Part shown: one piece after another, positions 36,046-48,121 of the stretch
Numbering within the stretch: position 1 is the first letter of the stretch
How the letters are laid out: each line of letters starts with the position of its first letter
Origin: Pleionea litopenaei
GTDB taxonomy: Bacteria > Pseudomonadota > Gammaproteobacteria > Enterobacterales > Kangiellaceae
NCBI RefSeq assembly: GCF_031198435.1
Contig: NZ_CP133548.1
Span: 1,862,501 to 1,926,500, forward strand
Direction: 5' to 3'
DNA: 64,000 bases
Program-made: the position numbers and the translations under genes
The notes under the pieces: generated by a model
Told to the model about the DNA's origin: nothing
The model's input: only the letters and a program-made list of their open reading frames with translations
The model's database searches: none

Positions 36046-37434
36046 TTACACACTCACCGATTGCTTTAATTTTAATAATGCGTCTTCATCTAGGTTTTGC
36101 TTGTCGACTTTTAAATACACCGCGCCTGCTTCGGGTAAAGCGACGGCTTCAGCGACGCCGCGAATGGCATAAATATCATCAAGCAAAGCGTTAAGACGCG
36201 CTTCATTCTCTATATGATGTACTGTGAGGGTGTATGAGGTCAATCTCGGAGGCGACTTTAATCCCAAACCTGCCACTGCCCACAACACCGCAATGATTGC
36301 TCCAGCACTGTAAGTTGCTGATAAACCATAAGTCTGTGCCAAATAGCCCGCAATAGGACCACCTAACGAGGCTCCTAAAAATTGACTGGTCGAATACACT
36401 CCCAAAGCCGCGCCCTTCGCCGATGGCGGCGCGATGCGTGAAATTAGCGATGGGAACAACGCTTCCATCACATTAAAGCCGGCAAAGAACAGACCCATCA
36501 GTAAGATCAGCGCCCATAACGACCAATCGTTGTAGCCAATAATCACTTCTAACCCGGCGATGGCACACATCACCACCACCATTACTTGGCGGTGCAGCCA
36601 CTTCTTCTCGGCCGTAATGATTAACGGCACCATAAACACCACCGCAATCCCCATCACCGCCAAGTATATCCAACCACTGGTGGTTAGCGACACGCCCATT
36701 GCGGTGAGTTTGTGTGGGAAGGCGACGAAAAATGCCGTCAGCAAGAAATGTAAAGCAAATATCCCCAAATCCAATCGCCAAAGCTGGGGATGACGCAAGA
36801 TCTGGCGCATTTGCCCTTTGCCAGCCACCACATCACGCTGAACATAGCGATGCTGCGGCGAGGGCGTTAGAAAAAGAATGATAAGTGCAGCGAGAACCGC
36901 CAGAATAGCGGTGGTCCAAAAAACGCCAGAAAGACCAAAATGCTCCGCGACAAAAGGCCCGCTGAACATGGCAATGGTAAACGCTAAACCAATGCTCATA
37001 CCAATAGAAGCCATTACCTTGCTGCGCTGTTCGTCGCGCGACAGATCCGCTGCTAGCGCCATGACCGCGCTGGCAATCGCGCCGCAGCCCTGCAACAAGC
37101 GGCCTGCAATCACTCCGTAGATGCTTTCAGACAAGGCAGCGACCACTGAACCTACCGCGAATAAAAGTAATCCGGCGAGAATGACGGGCTTACGGCCAAA
37201 ACGATCGGATAATCGACCAAACGGAATTTGAAACACCGCTTGGGTCAAGCCATAAGCGCCAATAGCCAACCCGATGAGCAGTGGGGTCGCCTGATCGAGA
37301 GACTCACCGAGAACCGCAAAAACGGGTAACACCATAAAGAGCCCGAGCATACGCGAAGCAAAGACGGCGCTAAGCGAAAACGCAGCTTTCTTCTCAGTGG
37401 TGTTCATGGCGCTGGATTGTTGAGTCTTTTCCAT
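36046..37434 (-). CDS. yajR: YajR-like MFS transporter with C-terminal YAM domain
   Basis: This 462-residue protein has twelve membrane helices of the major facilitator superfamily, including motif A (GRLSDRFGRKPVIL) and a helix-rich GLAIGAYGLTQAVFQ segment. The last 70 residues form a soluble ferredoxin-like domain (LDDIYAIRGVAEAVALPEAG) like the YAM domain of E. coli YajR. The substrate is unknown; drug or metabolite export is likely from the fold. It is divergent from uvrA, and no convincing ribosome binding site distinguishes the first ATG from the one nine codons later. It may share a transcript with ssb. Confidence 0.88.
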   Translation of the reverse strand: MEKTQQSSAMNTTEKKAAFSLSAVFASRMLGLFMVLPVFAVLGESLDQATPLLIGLAIGAYGLTQAVFQIPFGRLSDRFGRKPVILAGLLLFAVGSVVAALSESIYGVIAGRLLQGCGAIASAVMALAADLSRDEQRSKVMASIGMSIGLAFTIAMFSGPFVAEHFGLSGVFWTTAILAVLAALIILFLTPSPQHRYVQRDVVAGKGQMRQILRHPQLWRLDLGIFALHFLLTAFFVAFPHKLTAMGVSLTTSGWIYLAVMGIAVVFMVPLIITAEKKWLHRQVMVVVMCAIAGLEVIIGYNDWSLWALILLMGLFFAGFNVMEALFPSLISRIAPPSAKGAALGVYSTSQFLGASLGGPIAGYLAQTYGLSATYSAGAIIAVLWAVAGLGLKSPPRLTSYTLTVHHIENEARLNALLDDIYAIRGVAEAVALPEAGAVYLKVDKQNLDEDALLKLKQSVSV

Positions 37435-37530
37435 ATTATGATCGACGGCTTACATTCATTACGTTAATCGTGACGTATAACGTTCATGGTAAAACAATGA
37501 ACATTGCTAAAAAGGCGGTCATTATACACG

Positions 37531-40374
37531 ATGGATAGCATTGAAGTACGGGGTGCACGCACTCATAACCTGAAAAATATCAATCTTAAACTCCCGCGCG
37601 ACCAATTAATCGTCATTACTGGGCTATCTGGCTCAGGAAAGTCGTCACTGGCCTTTGATACGCTGTATGCCGAGGGTCAACGCCGCTATGTCGAATCTTT
37701 GTCTGCTTATGCGCGGCAATTCTTATCCTTGATGGAAAAACCCGATGTCGATCACATCGAAGGATTATCGCCGGCTATTTCAATTGAACAAAAATCAACC
37801 TCTCATAATCCACGATCAACGGTTGGAACCATCACCGAGATTTACGATTATCTACGCCTGTTGTTTGCGCGTGTTGGAACCCCCTACTGCCCAACCCATC
37901 ACATTGCGCTTGAAGCTCAAACCGTCTCGCAAATGGTTGACCTGGTGTTAGCACAACCAGAAGGCACCAAACTGATGTTACTTGCGCCAGTGGTTCGCAA
38001 TCGCAAGGGCGAGCATGTGCAACTCTTTCAAGAGTTACAAGCTAAAGGGTTTGTTCGCGCAAGAATCAACAACGAAGTTTACGATTTAGCCAGTCCACCT
38101 AAATTGGATTTGCACAAAAAACACACCATCGAGGTAGTGGTCGATCGGTTTAAAGTTCGTAAAGATTTACAGCAGCGTATCGCCGAATCGTTTGAAACCG
38201 CACTCGAGCTAGCTGAAGGCTTAGCGCAAATTCATTTTATGGATGGCGAGAAAGACGACCTCTTGTTCTCTGCGAAATTTGCTTGCCCAGAGTGTGGCCA
38301 CAGCTTGACCGAGCTAGAGCCGCGACTTTTTTCTTTTAATAATCCTGCCGGTGCGTGTCCAGAATGTGATGGTCTCGGTGTTGATAACTTTTTTGATCCT
38401 GAGCGGGTTATTCACAATTCAGAATTATCATTAGCCGGCGGTGCCATTCGTGGTTGGGATCGTCGCAGTATTTATTATTATCATATGCTTAAGTCGTTAG
38501 CAGAACACTACGACTTTGATATCGAAGCTCCGTTTGATGATCTGCCAAAGAAAATTCAAAAAGTCATTTTGTATGGCAGTGGCCGCACCTCCATAGAGTT
38601 TAACTACGTCAATGATCGCGGTGATATCTATGTGCGTAACCATCCGTTCGAAGGCGTTATTCCTAATATGCAGCGCCGCTATCGAGAAACCGAATCACAA
38701 GCCGTACGCGAAGAGTTAAGTAAATACATGACGCATCAGGCTTGCCCGAGCTGTGAAGGTACTCGATTACGAACCGATGCGCGAAGCGTATTAATTAAAA
38801 ATAAAGGACTTCCCGATATTACCTCAATGCCCATCGGTGATAGTTATGGCTATTTTGAAAAGCTAAAATTAACCGGGGCGAAAGGAAAGATCGCCGATAA
38901 AATCTTAAAAGAAATACTGGCTCGTCTTGGCTTTTTGGTCAATGTGGGATTGGAATATCTAACTCTAGAGCGATCGGCTGATACTCTCTCTGGTGGTGAA
39001 GCGCAACGTATTCGCTTGGCCAGTCAAATTGGCGCAGGGTTAGTCGGTGTTATGTACGTACTCGATGAACCTTCGATTGGTTTGCACCAACGCGACAACG
39101 ATCGCTTGTTAAAAACCCTGACCCACTTACGCGACTTAGGCAACACCGTTATTGTGGTCGAGCATGACGAAGATGCTATTCGTACCGCCGATCACATTGT
39201 TGATATTGGGCCAGGTGCTGGCGTTCATGGTGGTGAAATAATTGCTGAAGGTAATTACGAAAAAATTTGTAAGAGTCGAAAGTCGCTTACTGGACAATAT
39301 CTATCGGGTAAAAAAGAAATCGCCATCCCTAAAAAGCGTCATGCTTTTGATGCGGAAAAAACCTTTCAATTGTTTGGCGCAACGGGCAATAACTTGAAGA
39401 AAGTCGACTTGGAAATTCCTGTCGGTTTGTTTACGTGCGTTACTGGCGTTTCAGGCAGCGGAAAGTCAACGTTAATTAACGATACGCTTTACCCCATAGC
39501 CGCTCGATTACTCAATCGAGCGGAATCAATTTCACCCGCGCCACATAGCAAACATCAAGGCATAGAACACTTCGACAAAGTGGTCGATATTGATCAGAGC
39601 CCTATTGGTCGAACCCCTCGATCAAACCCTGCCACTTACACCGGAATCTTTACTCCAATTCGAGAATTATTTTCGGGAACTCAAGAAGCACGGGCTCGCG
39701 GGTATAAACCTGGACGTTTCAGTTTTAACGTTAAAGGTGGACGCTGTGAAGCGTGTCAAGGCGATGGTGTTATTAAAGTAGAAATGCACTTTTTGCCCGA
39801 CGTTTATGTACCTTGTGATGTGTGTAAAGGCAAACGTTACAATCGAGAAACCTTAGAAGTTCAATACAAGGGCCGCAATATTCACGAAGTATTGGAACTC
39901 ACCGTTGAAGATGCCCGTGAGTTTTTTGATGCTGTGCCAGCCATCGCAAGAAAACTTCAAACGCTAATGGATGTCGGCTTGTCTTATATTCGATTGGGTC
40001 AAGCAGCAACGACACTATCCGGTGGTGAAGCGCAACGGGTTAAACTGTCCCGCGAATTGAGTAAGCGTGACACTGGGCAAACACTCTACATTCTCGATGA
40101 GCCGACCACAGGATTGCATTTTCACGATGTCAATCAACTGCTCGCGGTACTCCATCGATTGCGCGATCATGGAAATACCATCGTGGTGATTGAACATAAC
40201 TTGGATGTGATCAAAACCGCGGATTGGATTGTTGATCTAGGCCCAGAAGGTGGTAACAAAGGTGGAGAAATTATTGCAACCGGTACACCAGAAGACGTTG
40301 CAAAATCTAAAGTTTCACACACGGGTCGTTTTTTAAAACCGTTACTTAAAGCCAAAGCCTCAAAAGCCAAATAA
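37531..40374 (+). CDS. uvrA: Excinuclease ABC subunit A
   Basis: This 947-residue protein starts at the ATG giving [17 protein letters not shown], the standard UvrA beginning; an upstream in-frame codon would add nine atypical residues. It has two ATPase modules, each with Walker A (GLSGSGKSS and GVSGSGKST) and LSGGEAQR signatures, and zinc modules with [23 protein letters not shown] and CDVCKGKRY. UvrA scans DNA for lesions and loads UvrB in nucleotide excision repair. No LexA box with the CTGT-N8-ACAG form is visible in the divergent promoter region. Confidence 0.98.
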   Translation: MDSIEVRGARTHNLKNINLKLPRDQLIVITGLSGSGKSSLAFDTLYAEGQRRYVESLSAYARQFLSLMEKPDVDHIEGLSPAISIEQKSTSHNPRSTVGTITEIYDYLRLLFARVGTPYCPTHHIALEAQTVSQMVDLVLAQPEGTKLMLLAPVVRNRKGEHVQLFQELQAKGFVRARINNEVYDLASPPKLDLHKKHTIEVVVDRFKVRKDLQQRIAESFETALELAEGLAQIHFMDGEKDDLLFSAKFACPECGHSLTELEPRLFSFNNPAGACPECDGLGVDNFFDPERVIHNSELSLAGGAIRGWDRRSIYYYHMLKSLAEHYDFDIEAPFDDLPKKIQKVILYGSGRTSIEFNYVNDRGDIYVRNHPFEGVIPNMQRRYRETESQAVREELSKYMTHQACPSCEGTRLRTDARSVLIKNKGLPDITSMPIGDSYGYFEKLKLTGAKGKIADKILKEILARLGFLVNVGLEYLTLERSADTLSGGEAQRIRLASQIGAGLVGVMYVLDEPSIGLHQRDNDRLLKTLTHLRDLGNTVIVVEHDEDAIRTADHIVDIGPGAGVHGGEIIAEGNYEKICKSRKSLTGQYLSGKKEIAIPKKRHAFDAEKTFQLFGATGNNLKKVDLEIPVGLFTCVTGVSGSGKSTLINDTLYPIAARLLNRAESISPAPHSKHQGIEHFDKVVDIDQSPIGRTPRSNPATYTGIFTPIRELFSGTQEARARGYKPGRFSFNVKGGRCEACQGDGVIKVEMHFLPDVYVPCDVCKGKRYNRETLEVQYKGRNIHEVLELTVEDAREFFDAVPAIARKLQTLMDVGLSYIRLGQAATTLSGGEAQRVKLSRELSKRDTGQTLYILDEPTTGLHFHDVNQLLAVLHRLRDHGNTIVVIEHNLDVIKTADWIVDLGPEGGNKGGEIIATGTPEDVAKSKVSHTGRFLKPLLKAKASKAK

Positions 40375-40398
40375 AAAAAAGGGCCTCGTAAGAGGCCC
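40373..40398 (-). terminator. Intrinsic terminator serving the minus-strand Ig/FN3 gene
   Basis: GGGCCTC and GAGGCCC form a 7-bp stem around GTAA. Eight T follow on the minus strand. On the plus strand the stem follows the uvrA stop but lacks a T-run, so it mainly fits the gene that ends at 40507. Confidence 0.75.
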
Positions 40399-40407
40399 AT
40401 CAACATC

Positions 40408-40462
40408 GCCGTTCTTGGCGTGAGGAAATCATCCGTGGCACTAACACTCTCAGTTTGAGAGT
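40408..40462. other. Two further hairpins between uvrA and the Ig/FN3 gene
   Basis: CGCC-GTTCTT-GGCG at 40408-40421 and ACTCTCA-GTT-TGAGAGT at 40446-40462 are perfect stems without T-runs. With the terminator they make three consecutive hairpins in the convergent spacer, perhaps stabilising the 3' ends of both messages. Confidence 0.4.
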
Positions 40463-40506
40463 CTTGCAGGGAAAATCCTAACTCGAAAACTCATGCCCCA
40501 ACTCGG

Positions 40507-42009
40507 TTACTGAATGGTTTTACTCGCGACATTCGATAAGTCACTTTCTAACCCTTCATCATTCACCGCCACCACACTGAAGTAGTAAGTAACGCCTTGG
40601 CTTAAGCCGTCGATGGTCACTTGCGTGTTGCTTGCATCCACCCACACCGACTGCGCTTTTACGTTGTTCATGCTGTCTCCGAAATACACGCGGTAGCCAC
40701 TTAAGTTGGTTAATGCACTGTTGTCGGTATTTTCCGTCGGTGCGACCCAATGTACCGTGGCTTGCCCACCGTTATTTTGTACCGCCACCATGGTGATGCT
40801 GAAACTCTCACTGCGGCTAGCGCCATCACTGTCGGTCACGGTGACTGTAATGGTGTGCTCACCATCGCTTAACGTAGTTTGGAAATAACCACCCACCGTC
40901 AATAACCCATCACGATTCGACACCCACTCAATGCTCGCGCTTAAGTCACCGTCTTCCGCATCGTTCGCTGATGCTTGCAAGGTCACCACACTGCCGCTGT
41001 CGTGGCTGCTGCCCGCTAAGGGTGACGCAACACTTAAGCTCGGTAGCTGGTTTACTGTTGCTCCCGCCGCGACGATGATTTCAAAGATCGATTGGCTGCG
41101 GTTGCCATCTGAGTCAGTCACGTGCGCCGTAATGCGATGCGTGCCTACTTTCAATACTTTGCTGATTTCACCACCAATGCCCAACCAACCGTTTAAGTTC
41201 GAATGCCAGTTGATCCAGTGGTTTAAGTTACCTTGTTGCGCATCGTCAGCGGTCGCTTGGAAAATCACCGCTTGCGCACTGTCGTAGCTGTTGCCAGCAA
41301 TCGGTGACAACACTGTCAGCTGTGGCGCGGCCACTTCAAGTGCTAATACGGTCACCTGTGTGGTTTGCTCGACACTCGCACCATGGCTGTCTTGAACCAT
41401 GGCGGTGATGATGTGCTCGCCCACGCTTAGGGCACCGCTAAAGCCGTTGCCTTGACCAATAAAACCATCAAGGTTTGAAGACCAGGTAACCGAATCACTG
41501 AGGTCGCCGTCTTCAACGTCACCCGCGGTGGCCGCGAAGACAAGGCTGTCCCCTTCGTAGTAAGTCGCTGCGTAAGTCGGTTCAAGCAATGACAAGGTCG
41601 GTGCCTGGTTCACGTACGCGGTGACGTTAAGCGTTAAAATCTGTTGCGCTCGGTTGCCGTCTGAATCGGTCACATGCACCGTTAAACGGTGAGTGCCTTC
41701 TGACAAAGTGCGAGAGATCTCGCCACCAATGCCTAACCAGCCGTTCACGTTTGAATGCCAGTTGATCCAATGATTTAAGTTGCCTTCTTGAGGATCAGTG
41801 GCGCTGGCTGAGAAGGTGATTGGCTCACCAGCCACCAAGGTGCTGCCGTCGGTTGGGGCATGAACCACCAACTCAGGCGCAGGATTGGCTTGCGCTTTAA
41901 CGCCGCCTTTTTTCGCTTCCACTCCCATGTGGCTGAATGCGATGAAGAAAACAACAATCAGCATCCATTGACTGCGGAAAGAGAAAGAAGAAGAAAAAAG
42001 TTGGCTCAT
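40507..42009 (-). CDS. Secreted Ig-repeat and fibronectin type III protein
   Basis: This 500-residue protein has an export signal (hydrophobic core MLIVVFFIAFSHMGVEA) and four Ig/PKD-like repeats of about 90 residues, then a fibronectin type III domain at the end (LSGYRVYFGDSMNNV and GLSQGVTYYFSVVAVND). Repeats one and three share NLNHWINWHSN and GWLGIGGEIS almost exactly; repeats two and four have DVEDGDLSDSV-type sequences. No catalytic domain is seen. It could be a surface scaffold or polysaccharide-binding protein. AGGAT lies ahead of the ATG, and a terminator lies about 110 bases after the stop. Confidence 0.82.
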   Translation of the reverse strand: MSQLFSSSFSFRSQWMLIVVFFIAFSHMGVEAKKGGVKAQANPAPELVVHAPTDGSTLVAGEPITFSASATDPQEGNLNHWINWHSNVNGWLGIGGEISRTLSEGTHRLTVHVTDSDGNRAQQILTLNVTAYVNQAPTLSLLEPTYAATYYEGDSLVFAATAGDVEDGDLSDSVTWSSNLDGFIGQGNGFSGALSVGEHIITAMVQDSHGASVEQTTQVTVLALEVAAPQLTVLSPIAGNSYDSAQAVIFQATADDAQQGNLNHWINWHSNLNGWLGIGGEISKVLKVGTHRITAHVTDSDGNRSQSIFEIIVAAGATVNQLPSLSVASPLAGSSHDSGSVVTLQASANDAEDGDLSASIEWVSNRDGLLTVGGYFQTTLSDGEHTITVTVTDSDGASRSESFSITMVAVQNNGGQATVHWVAPTENTDNSALTNLSGYRVYFGDSMNNVKAQSVWVDASNTQVTIDGLSQGVTYYFSVVAVNDEGLESDLSNVASKTIQ

Positions 42010-42445
42010 GAATCGTATCCTGTCAGTTAGTTTGTTAAGTGCAGGGTATTTATCGACGATTCAGGGATTTCTTGATGAAAAAACAACCAACTTGCGGCGG
42101 TCATCACAATCTTTAAATAAAAATTAAAGTTTTCTGACATCCGCCGACATGAGATGCCAACTCAGACGCATAAGTTACTGTTATTTATAAGATTCTCATC
42201 ACAGAAATGAATTAACGAAAATGAGGACAGCCATCACATTGATAATGCAAACGGCTTCATTATTGGAATAATAACCCCTGAAGGAGTCAAGAAATGGGCT
42301 ATTTTCTTTGCTTACAGAATAAGGCAGGTGTTTTTATAACTTTACTAAACACCTGCAATTACTCGAATTGACGAGATTGAGTCTCTGAACGCGGGCCGTT
42401 CGAATGACCAATTAAAGAAATTGGTACACTGTAATCTGTTGTTGT
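42010..42445. other. Spacer with a strong 10-bp hairpin and a possible 25-codon frame
   Basis: This spacer is the promoter region of the Ig/FN3 gene. On the plus strand AAGGAG precedes an ATG at 42294 that opens a 25-codon frame ending at 42371. Inside it GCAGGTGTTT (42324-42333) pairs perfectly with AAACACCTGC (42347-42356). Since no plus-strand gene follows, I do not claim it as a leader peptide. Confidence 0.35.
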
Positions 42446-42937
42446 TTAGTTTTCACAACTTAATCCGTAGGCCTGCATAAAGGCTTCACGTTGCTCTTTC
42501 GACTCTTTTTTTAACAGCGCACACGCGGTAAAGTTGCCGTACATTTTATTGTTTTCGTAGTACATCCAATCATATATATCGGCTTTTGAAAAACTGATGC
42601 TTTCACCATAGACCACATTGGTCACGAGTTGAGGTTCATTACTAAGAGAACCGACAAACGAGTTATCACCCTTGATCGTAATTGGATTCAACCAGAAATA
42701 TTCAGTATTGTCGTTTTCTGTAATTTTAACTTTTATGAAAAAAGCGTCTTTGGCAGTGGACTGTTCGTACTTTGCTAAGAAAGTGTGTAGGCTACTCCTA
42801 GCCTTTTTGTAGGCCTGCAACATATCAGGGTTATCTTTTTCAATAAGAAAAACTTCATCCTTCTCCGCTTTTTCGATCACGTCAGCAGCCGATAAAGGCA
42901 AAGTCATCAGTAGAAAGATTAATACTTTTAGATTCAT
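42446..42937 (-). CDS. Periplasmic DUF2314 protein
   Basis: The start at 42937 follows GAGGAA and gives a signal peptide (MNLKVLIFLLMTLPLSAA). The mature domain matches DUF2314: KVKITENDNTEYFWLNP, SLSNEPQLVTNVVYGESI and IYDWMYYENNKMYGNFTAC. The family is found alone and beside polymorphic toxins, without established function. The 163-residue length is normal. It lies 44 bases downstream of the next gene on the same strand, and two cysteines near the C-terminus could form a disulfide. Confidence 0.85.
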   Translation of the reverse strand: MNLKVLIFLLMTLPLSAADVIEKAEKDEVFLIEKDNPDMLQAYKKARSSLHTFLAKYEQSTAKDAFFIKVKITENDNTEYFWLNPITIKGDNSFVGSLSNEPQLVTNVVYGESISFSKADIYDWMYYENNKMYGNFTACALLKKESKEQREAFMQAYGLSCEN

Positions 42938-42981
42938 ATTTGTTTCCTCAATGCGATTCATAATCGCGGTCCATTAAAAGT

Positions 42982-43959
42982 TTAAGCTAACGGTAAATCC
43001 GTTTTCATTGCCAAGCATTTCTCATCATGAATCTGCTGAACACGCTCCGCTTTCTGGTGAACATCATCGCTTCCGAGAGACATTACAAAATGACACGAGG
43101 CAATATTACGCGAACGATGTTCATAACTGCGAACCCATCGCTCTCGTTCTGCGAGCTTTTCAGGTTTGATCGGCCAAATACCCGGTCGTGGCTTTAGTCG
43201 CTCAACACCAATACGCCAAGGTTTTGGGCTTATCCGTGCTCGAAAGCATTTTTGATTCTTGCACATTTGAATATAAACAGAATCAGAATTCAGACTTTTG
43301 AGCAATTGTACCGTCTCTTCACTGGTTGGTGAGAAAGTATCGTTCATTATCAAGACTCTAAATCCGTTCGGTGTTCGATACACTCGCATATGCAGCGTCG
43401 GGTAAGCAGCCGATGCTTTTTCAATCGCTTGCAACCGGCTTTTTTCTACGCCGCCCGTTAGCTTAAGCTTTAGGTTAAAAAACAGAGTGGCTAAAGGTGA
43501 AGCAAAGAGTAATGACAAAAACAATCCGAGAATAAAGATCCAAACATAACCAGTAATGACTGCCGTCAAAATCGACATCAATAATACAAGAATTCCTGAA
43601 ATAACGATGGTTGAAAACGCCGCTTCTTGATCAAAGTCGATATCGGCAAACAAAACGTCGGGTGTATTTAAACACAGTGCACCGTATGCATTTCGAGAAA
43701 TAACAATATCATCAATTTTCTCAATGACTTCTTCGCGAATGGGAACGCCTTCAGATCCATTGTAAGAGACTTTACGATCGATCCGTCGAACATCGCCTTC
43801 GCTTTCTAAAGTTTGAATGGCTTCGGCTAATCGACTGTCAGCGAGCTGCTTTGCAGCCTCTTCACTTTCATCTGACCAGCCAAAGCGCATGACAGTAAAC
43901 TGCTGTCCATTGACGACTTTTTTAACTTTTGATTGCGACCAATAATAAGGGACGATCAT
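42982..43959 (-). CDS. Uncharacterised membrane protein with DID motif
   Basis: I do not recognise this 325-residue protein firmly. Two hydrophobic helices lie at about residues 115-160, flanked by soluble parts. Before the helices is LCLNTPDVLFADIDFD, and after them YRTPNGFRVLIMNDTF and FRARISPKPWRIG, which recall the DxD and downstream motifs of primase-polymerase folds, but the order and the membrane insertion make any enzymatic claim unsafe. It probably sits in the inner membrane with a cytoplasmic C-terminus. The DUF2314 gene follows closely on the same strand. Confidence 0.65.
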   Translation of the reverse strand: MIVPYYWSQSKVKKVVNGQQFTVMRFGWSDESEEAAKQLADSRLAEAIQTLESEGDVRRIDRKVSYNGSEGVPIREEVIEKIDDIVISRNAYGALCLNTPDVLFADIDFDQEAAFSTIVISGILVLLMSILTAVITGYVWIFILGLFLSLLFASPLATLFFNLKLKLTGGVEKSRLQAIEKASAAYPTLHMRVYRTPNGFRVLIMNDTFSPTSEETVQLLKSLNSDSVYIQMCKNQKCFRARISPKPWRIGVERLKPRPGIWPIKPEKLAERERWVRSYEHRSRNIASCHFVMSLGSDDVHQKAERVQQIHDEKCLAMKTDLPLA

Positions 43960-44011
43960 AATTATCCTTCAATAGATTAGTTGTCGACTGGGATTTTCTA
44001 GCGACATCGAT

Positions 44012-44027
44012 TGACTAGAAATAGTCA
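44012..44027. other. GAAA-tetraloop hairpin upstream of the DID membrane protein
   Basis: TGACTA-GAAA-TAGTCA is a perfect 6-bp stem closed by a stable GNRA tetraloop, about 53 bases before the start codon. It could be a leader hairpin or an operator. Confidence 0.35.
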
Positions 44028-44114
44028 GTTTGTACAGTCCTTTGCCTCAATCTCGAGCATGCGACCCTGCATACGATTCCGTTTTTCAAGAGTGAAGGTT
44101 ATCGAAGAGTAGGC

Positions 44115-44153
44115 ACTGACGCCAGTGAATTCATCGAAAATTCTGGCATCAGT
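44115..44153 (-). terminator. Long inverted repeat after the AhpD-like gene
   Basis: ACTGACGCCAG and CTGGCATCAGT pair over 11 bp with one G-U, and AATT stretches extend the pairing in the loop. It lies 18 bases beyond the AhpD-like stop codon; no strong T-run follows. Confidence 0.4.
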
Positions 44154-44170
44154 ACCAAGTGTTAGTTAAT

Positions 44171-44518
44171 TTACAGCCCCTGTTCTTCATACTGACTCAG
44201 AGCTTGTAATGCTTCAATGCCATACACTACCGATGGCCCTCCGCCCATAAGAATAGCGACCGAGACTGTTTCAGCAATTTCATTTTTAGTGGCTCCGGCT
44301 TGCAACGCATCGTGAACATGAAAGGAAATGCAACCATCACAGCGAACCGTAATAGCAATGCCCAAGGCGATCAATTCTTTGGTTTTACTGTCTAACGCAC
44401 CTGACTTAATACTTGCTTCATGCAAAGTCGCAAAACCTTGCATAGCTTCAGGAATTTCCGCGCCAAGCTTTTCCATCCAAACGTTTAGTTCTTTAAAGTG
44501 CTCTGGAAAGTTTTTCAT
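44171..44518 (-). CDS. AhpD/carboxymuconolactone decarboxylase-family protein
   Basis: This 115-residue helical protein has the AhpD-like redox motif: CDGCISFHVH with C60, C63 and H67, preceded by the KTKELIALGIAI helix. In this fold the CxxC pair supports peroxidase or thiol-disulfide activity. GGGAG precedes the ATG. It is divergent from katG across a 312-bp spacer, which fits a shared role against peroxides, though a shared regulator is not shown. Confidence 0.88.
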   Translation of the reverse strand: MKNFPEHFKELNVWMEKLGAEIPEAMQGFATLHEASIKSGALDSKTKELIALGIAITVRCDGCISFHVHDALQAGATKNEIAETVSVAILMGGGPSVVYGIEALQALSQYEEQGL

Positions 44519-47032
<2,514 letters not shown>

Positions 47033-47075
47033 ATAAACGATAAAAAAGCTTGAGTTTCTAATTAGCAACTGTCTT

Positions 47076-47103
47076 TGGCGCTCAACCTGAGCGCCATTTT
47101 TTT
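47076..47103 (+). terminator. Intrinsic terminator of katG
   Basis: TGGCGCTCA and TGAGCGCCA form a 9-bp perfect stem around ACC, followed by seven T. Confidence 0.92.
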
Positions 47104-47124
47104 AAGAGTTAAGTAGTCTCTTTC

Positions 47125-47346
47125 TCATTCACTTTCTTCGTCCCAAGAAAACACCTGCTCGAATCCCACATTAAACTCTCTTGCAATTCGAAATGCCGTC
47201 TCTAACGATGGTGAGTAACGACGTTGCTCAATGGCCGCAATGGTCTGTCGAGTCACACCAACGGCTTCTCCAAGCTCACCTTGAGTCATGCCCCGCTCTT
47301 CGCGTAAATTTTTTACACCGTTAATGATGGGTAATAATTTCGCCAT
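47125..47346 (-). CDS. Small Xre-family regulator
   Basis: This 73-residue protein is almost entirely a helix-turn-helix domain of the Cro/CI type (MTQGELGEAVGVTRQTIAAIEQRRYSPSL). Short proteins of this type commonly follow a membrane protein gene, as here: the stop of the upstream gene is 3 bases before this start. It probably represses its own operon through the palindromes at 47855-47921 (inferred). Confidence 0.88.
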   Translation of the reverse strand: MAKLLPIINGVKNLREERGMTQGELGEAVGVTRQTIAAIEQRRYSPSLETAFRIAREFNVGFEQVFSWDEESE

Positions 47347-47349
47347 GGC

Positions 47350-47787
47350 TCACATCATCTTACGATAAAACACTATTCGCAGTACGTACTCAGCGATTTG
47401 TGCCAACATGAGTGTTGCTAGAATGGTGTAAAACATAATATCTCCATTGTAACTAAACAAGTATCCGCCCAACGCCATGACCACTCCAAACCCTAAAATA
47501 AAACCAGACCAATGACCGGCTCGATCAAAAATACCACGCTCTCGTTCGTCGAGTTTTTGATTCGCTTCTTTCGGATTCATTGCGGCCATCACAATATGAC
47601 TTACCGCAGAAATAATTACTAAGGTCACCGTGTACTTGATCAGCGAGGGCAATAACGGAGGAACTAACGAACCGAGACTCATCGATAGGTGGACTACGCC
47701 GCTAAAGTAAAAGAACCCACTGATGATCAACGCTAAGATCATTATCCACGCCGATTTCTCTTGAAATGACATCTCTCGCAAAAACAT
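47350..47787 (-). CDS. Four-helix membrane protein paired with the Xre regulator
   Basis: The ATG at 47787 follows GAGGAG with 6-base spacing; an in-frame codon at 47829 lacks such a site. The 145-residue protein has four hydrophobic helices and a central cytoplasmic loop rich in charge (NPKEANQKLDERERGIFDRAGH). The DERER-type loop is typical of small membrane proteins (DUF2178-like) that travel with short Xre regulators. The biochemical role of such pairs is not established. Confidence 0.75.
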   Translation of the reverse strand: MFLREMSFQEKSAWIMILALIISGFFYFSGVVHLSMSLGSLVPPLLPSLIKYTVTLVIISAVSHIVMAAMNPKEANQKLDERERGIFDRAGHWSGFILGFGVVMALGGYLFSYNGDIMFYTILATLMLAQIAEYVLRIVFYRKMM

Positions 47788-47854
47788 TTTCCACTCCTCG
47801 GAATCTATCCAGAGAACATGAGTGAGCATTTTGGCCTCATCAACGTTCTTTTTA

Positions 47855-47878
47855 CTATGTTAAATATATTTAACATAG
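47855..47878. promoter_or_regulatory. Perfect 24-bp palindromic operator
   Basis: The 24 bases are exactly self-complementary, with arms reading CTATGTTAAATA. They lie about 70 bases before the membrane-protein start, the place for an autorepressor site. Confidence 0.6.
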
Positions 47879-47899
47879 ACTTTAGCCCCACAAATGACT

Positions 47900-47921
47900 C
47901 ATGTCAAATATTTTTAACATA
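47900..47921. promoter_or_regulatory. Second copy of the palindromic operator
   Basis: This 22-bp site has the same core as the 24-bp palindrome (right arm TTTAACATA, left arm ATGTCAAATA) with two differences. Centres are about 44 bases apart, close to four helical turns. Confidence 0.55.
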
Positions 47922-48121
47922 CCATTCTCTACCCGCATTCAACCGTTTCTTTTGGATGTCCACTATTTACTATGTCTATTTACTTATGGATGCCCTCTAT
48001 TTATTTCGCTTTTCTCACCTAATAACACAGGCCTTTTCATTGAGTCAAAGCGCCATTGCGCGGTAAACTCCCTTTGCCATTGAATCCTTTCGACTAACCT
48101 CTTGCAGGGAATAAACAAACG

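Noticed and set aside
37435-37530. LexA box between the MFS gene and uvrA
   Set aside because: No CTGT-N8-ACAG or close variant is visible.
42294-42371. A 25-codon leader peptide with hairpin
   Set aside because: The ribosome binding site is good, but no plus-strand gene follows, so attenuation makes no sense; kept only as a spacer remark.
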